Source: CBDCGJ01 sp965216645 (GTDB lineage: Bacteria; Pseudomonadota; Alphaproteobacteria; GCA-2731375). From it: DNA of 64,000 nucleotides. The notes under the pieces were generated by a model. The model worked only from the letters and a program-made list of their open reading frames with translations. It searched no databases and was not told where the DNA came from. Below are positions 62,951 through 64,000 of the stretch, in pieces (position 1 is the first letter of the stretch; every line of letters begins with the position of its first letter). The DNA lies in the NCBI GenBank assembly GCA_965216645.1, contig CBDCGJ010000045.1, forward strand, positions 40,692 through 104,691, written 5' to 3'. Both the position numbers and the translations under genes were made by a program.

Positions 62951-63805
62951 ATGGCGACAAGTTACAACGCGACGATTTTGGATCGACAGGTCATCGACTT
63001 TTCCGACTTTTCTTTTGCCATGACGACGCGGCGTCTTTCGGGACGAGCGGATCTCCGTTTCGGCGCCGCGCGCCATACTCTGTTCGCCGAACTGACGGGC
63101 GGCATTCGGTATCGCGCCAGGTCGACCGTCGCCCGCCGGTGCGGGTGGACACCCGGCCGAGAACCTTTTCCTTTCGGCGGCCGCCACCGAAGTGACCGGC
63201 TGGTCGGAAGGCAATGGCCTTGTCCGCTATGCGTCATTTTCATTTCACCCCGAAAGTGTCGGTGGCGAAGACGCCATGTTGGAGGATTGGCGCGCGGCGA
63301 CGGCGATCTCGGATGAAGATCTTTGGCTCGAAATCCTGCGTTTATTCGGGTTTGTACAGAGGGTGAAGAACTCGATCACCCGCTTCTACACCCCTATTTG
63401 CAGGCAAGGGATATGCCTTGATGGCGCTGTTGCGGGCCAAATTCAGCGGCGTCCCAGTTACCCTATCGGTCCGGCGTGACCGGGCGGCGACAGGTAAATC
63501 ACGCCATCGAGTTCATCGACGCCAACCTGCACAGAAAAGTCACGCTCGATGAAATCGCCGCGGCGGCAAACCTTAGCCCTTCGCAATTGATCCGCCTCTT
63601 TAAGGCCGAGATCAATACCACGCCTGTCGCCATGCTTAACCGGAAGCGCATCCGGGCGGCCCGCCGGGCCTTGCGCGAAACGAACCGGCCGATCGCCGAC
63701 ATTGCCGCCGAATTCGGCTACGCCGATCAAAGCCATTTCGCCCGCCAATTCAAGCGCGCGATGGGTCAAACACCGAACGCATATCGCAACTACCGCTCGG
63801 ACTAG
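62951..63805 (+). pseudogene. AraC-family regulator, broken by several frame changes
   Basis: The C-terminal AraC helix-turn-helix is intact in one frame (63476-63805): HAIEFIDANLHRKVTLDEIA, LSPSQLIRLFKAEI, RPIADIAAEFGYADQSHFAR and QFKRAMGQTPNAYRNYR. Upstream parts lie in other frames: MATSYNATILDRQVIDFSDF, then VTGWSEGNGLVRYASFSFHP, then EELDHPLLHPYLQARDM. At least three single-base changes are needed. If real, only a DNA-binding fragment survives, from GTG 63476. It probably regulated the SDR upstream or the palindromes before it. Confidence 0.65.
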
Positions 63806-63872
63806 TCGAGCCAACAGCGGCCTTACGCCGGCGGCGCTTATGCCTGGCTTATGGACAATGCTCGGCGCTAGA

Positions 63873-63963
63873 TGGCGGAGGAGGAGGGATTCGAACCCCC
63901 GGGAGGCTATGAACCCCCAACGGTTTTCAAGACCGCCGCATTCGACCGCTCTGCCACTCCTCC
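63873..63963 (-). tRNA. tRNA-Ser(TGA)
   Basis: Read leftward: the acceptor stem GGAGGAG pairs with CTCCTCC, the anticodon loop CTTGAAA gives anticodon TGA (reads UCA and related serine codons), there is a long variable arm typical of class II tRNAs, GGTTCGAATCC as T arm, discriminator G and an encoded CCA. The length is 91 bases. tRNA-Ser genes often serve as integration sites; no attachment repeat is visible in the window. Confidence 0.95.
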
Positions 63964-64000
63964 GGTTCGAGAGCTGCTTTAGAGGGGGTTCCGGCCCGGG

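Noticed and set aside
63873..63963. Integration site at tRNA-Ser for the broken genes to its left
   Set aside because: No direct repeat of the tRNA 3' end and no integrase were found in the adjoining region.

Overview
The window looks like the chromosome of a GC-rich alphaproteobacterium, probably a Rhodospirillales-like lineage. The evidence is pyrG followed by kdsA, the order recG / sdhE / mfd, a GcrA-type domain protein, DUF502, many SDR, CoA-transferase and LLM-type oxidoreductase genes, and dispersed palindromic intergenic repeats of a kind common in this class. No rRNA, CRISPR array, complete prophage or intact insertion sequence was seen. The one RNA gene is tRNA-Ser(TGA) at the right end.

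Layout. 0-3.1 kb: housekeeping genes pyrG (partial), an amidotransferase, kdsA and a PhnD-like binding protein. 3.1-4.3 kb: a leftward gene that reads as a UGSC-family selenoprotein with an in-frame TGA, then a PAS-domain gene. 4.4-16.2 kb: three LLM (F420/FMN-type) oxidoreductases, a lipoprotein, an M20 hydrolase-GMC oxidoreductase pair, a cupin, a TSUP exporter, an RTX protein, an SDR and an AurF/R2-like diiron protein with a divergent TetR. 16.2-24.2 kb: a FAD oxidase-GST-GST operon, enoyl-CoA hydratase, MAPEG, CoA transferase, GFA and MBL proteins, and a cold-shock gene. 24.3-36.4 kb: a GAF-HD-GYP protein, aspartate dehydrogenase, then hyuA-hyuB-SDR-phytanoyl dioxygenase facing an enolase-superfamily enzyme, followed by envelope, rhodanese and HIT genes. 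36.4-40.7 kb: a second HD-GYP protein coupled to a MerR-HTH/PAS/cyclase-like fusion. 41-47.7 kb: DUF502 and the repair genes recG, sdhE and mfd. 47.7-59.4 kb: a DsbA-like protein, a degenerate GGDEF regulator, several SDRs, a stand-alone GcrA C-terminal domain, an MFS transporter, a truncated integrase-like protein, ankyrin and DUF4153 proteins, and a globin. 59.4-63.8 kb: LysR, MATE, SDR and AraC genes, all broken by single-base frame changes.

Three things stand out. First, the UGSC selenoprotein would be missed or truncated by a standard gene caller. Second, a MITE-like repeat (about 190-335 bp, partial terminal inverted repeats around AGGCTGCTGAAAA) sits between convergent genes in three places, and at two of them its end supplies the stop codon of the leftward gene. 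Third, there is a regulatory unit in which a DNA-binding, PAS-containing cyclase homologue lacking catalytic residues is translationally coupled to a c-di-GMP-phosphodiesterase-type protein. Single-base frame changes, most of them in G/C runs, cluster at 3.5-5.7 kb and 59.3-63.8 kb. About 53 kb between the clusters is clean, so these should be treated as possible sequencing errors before being called decay.
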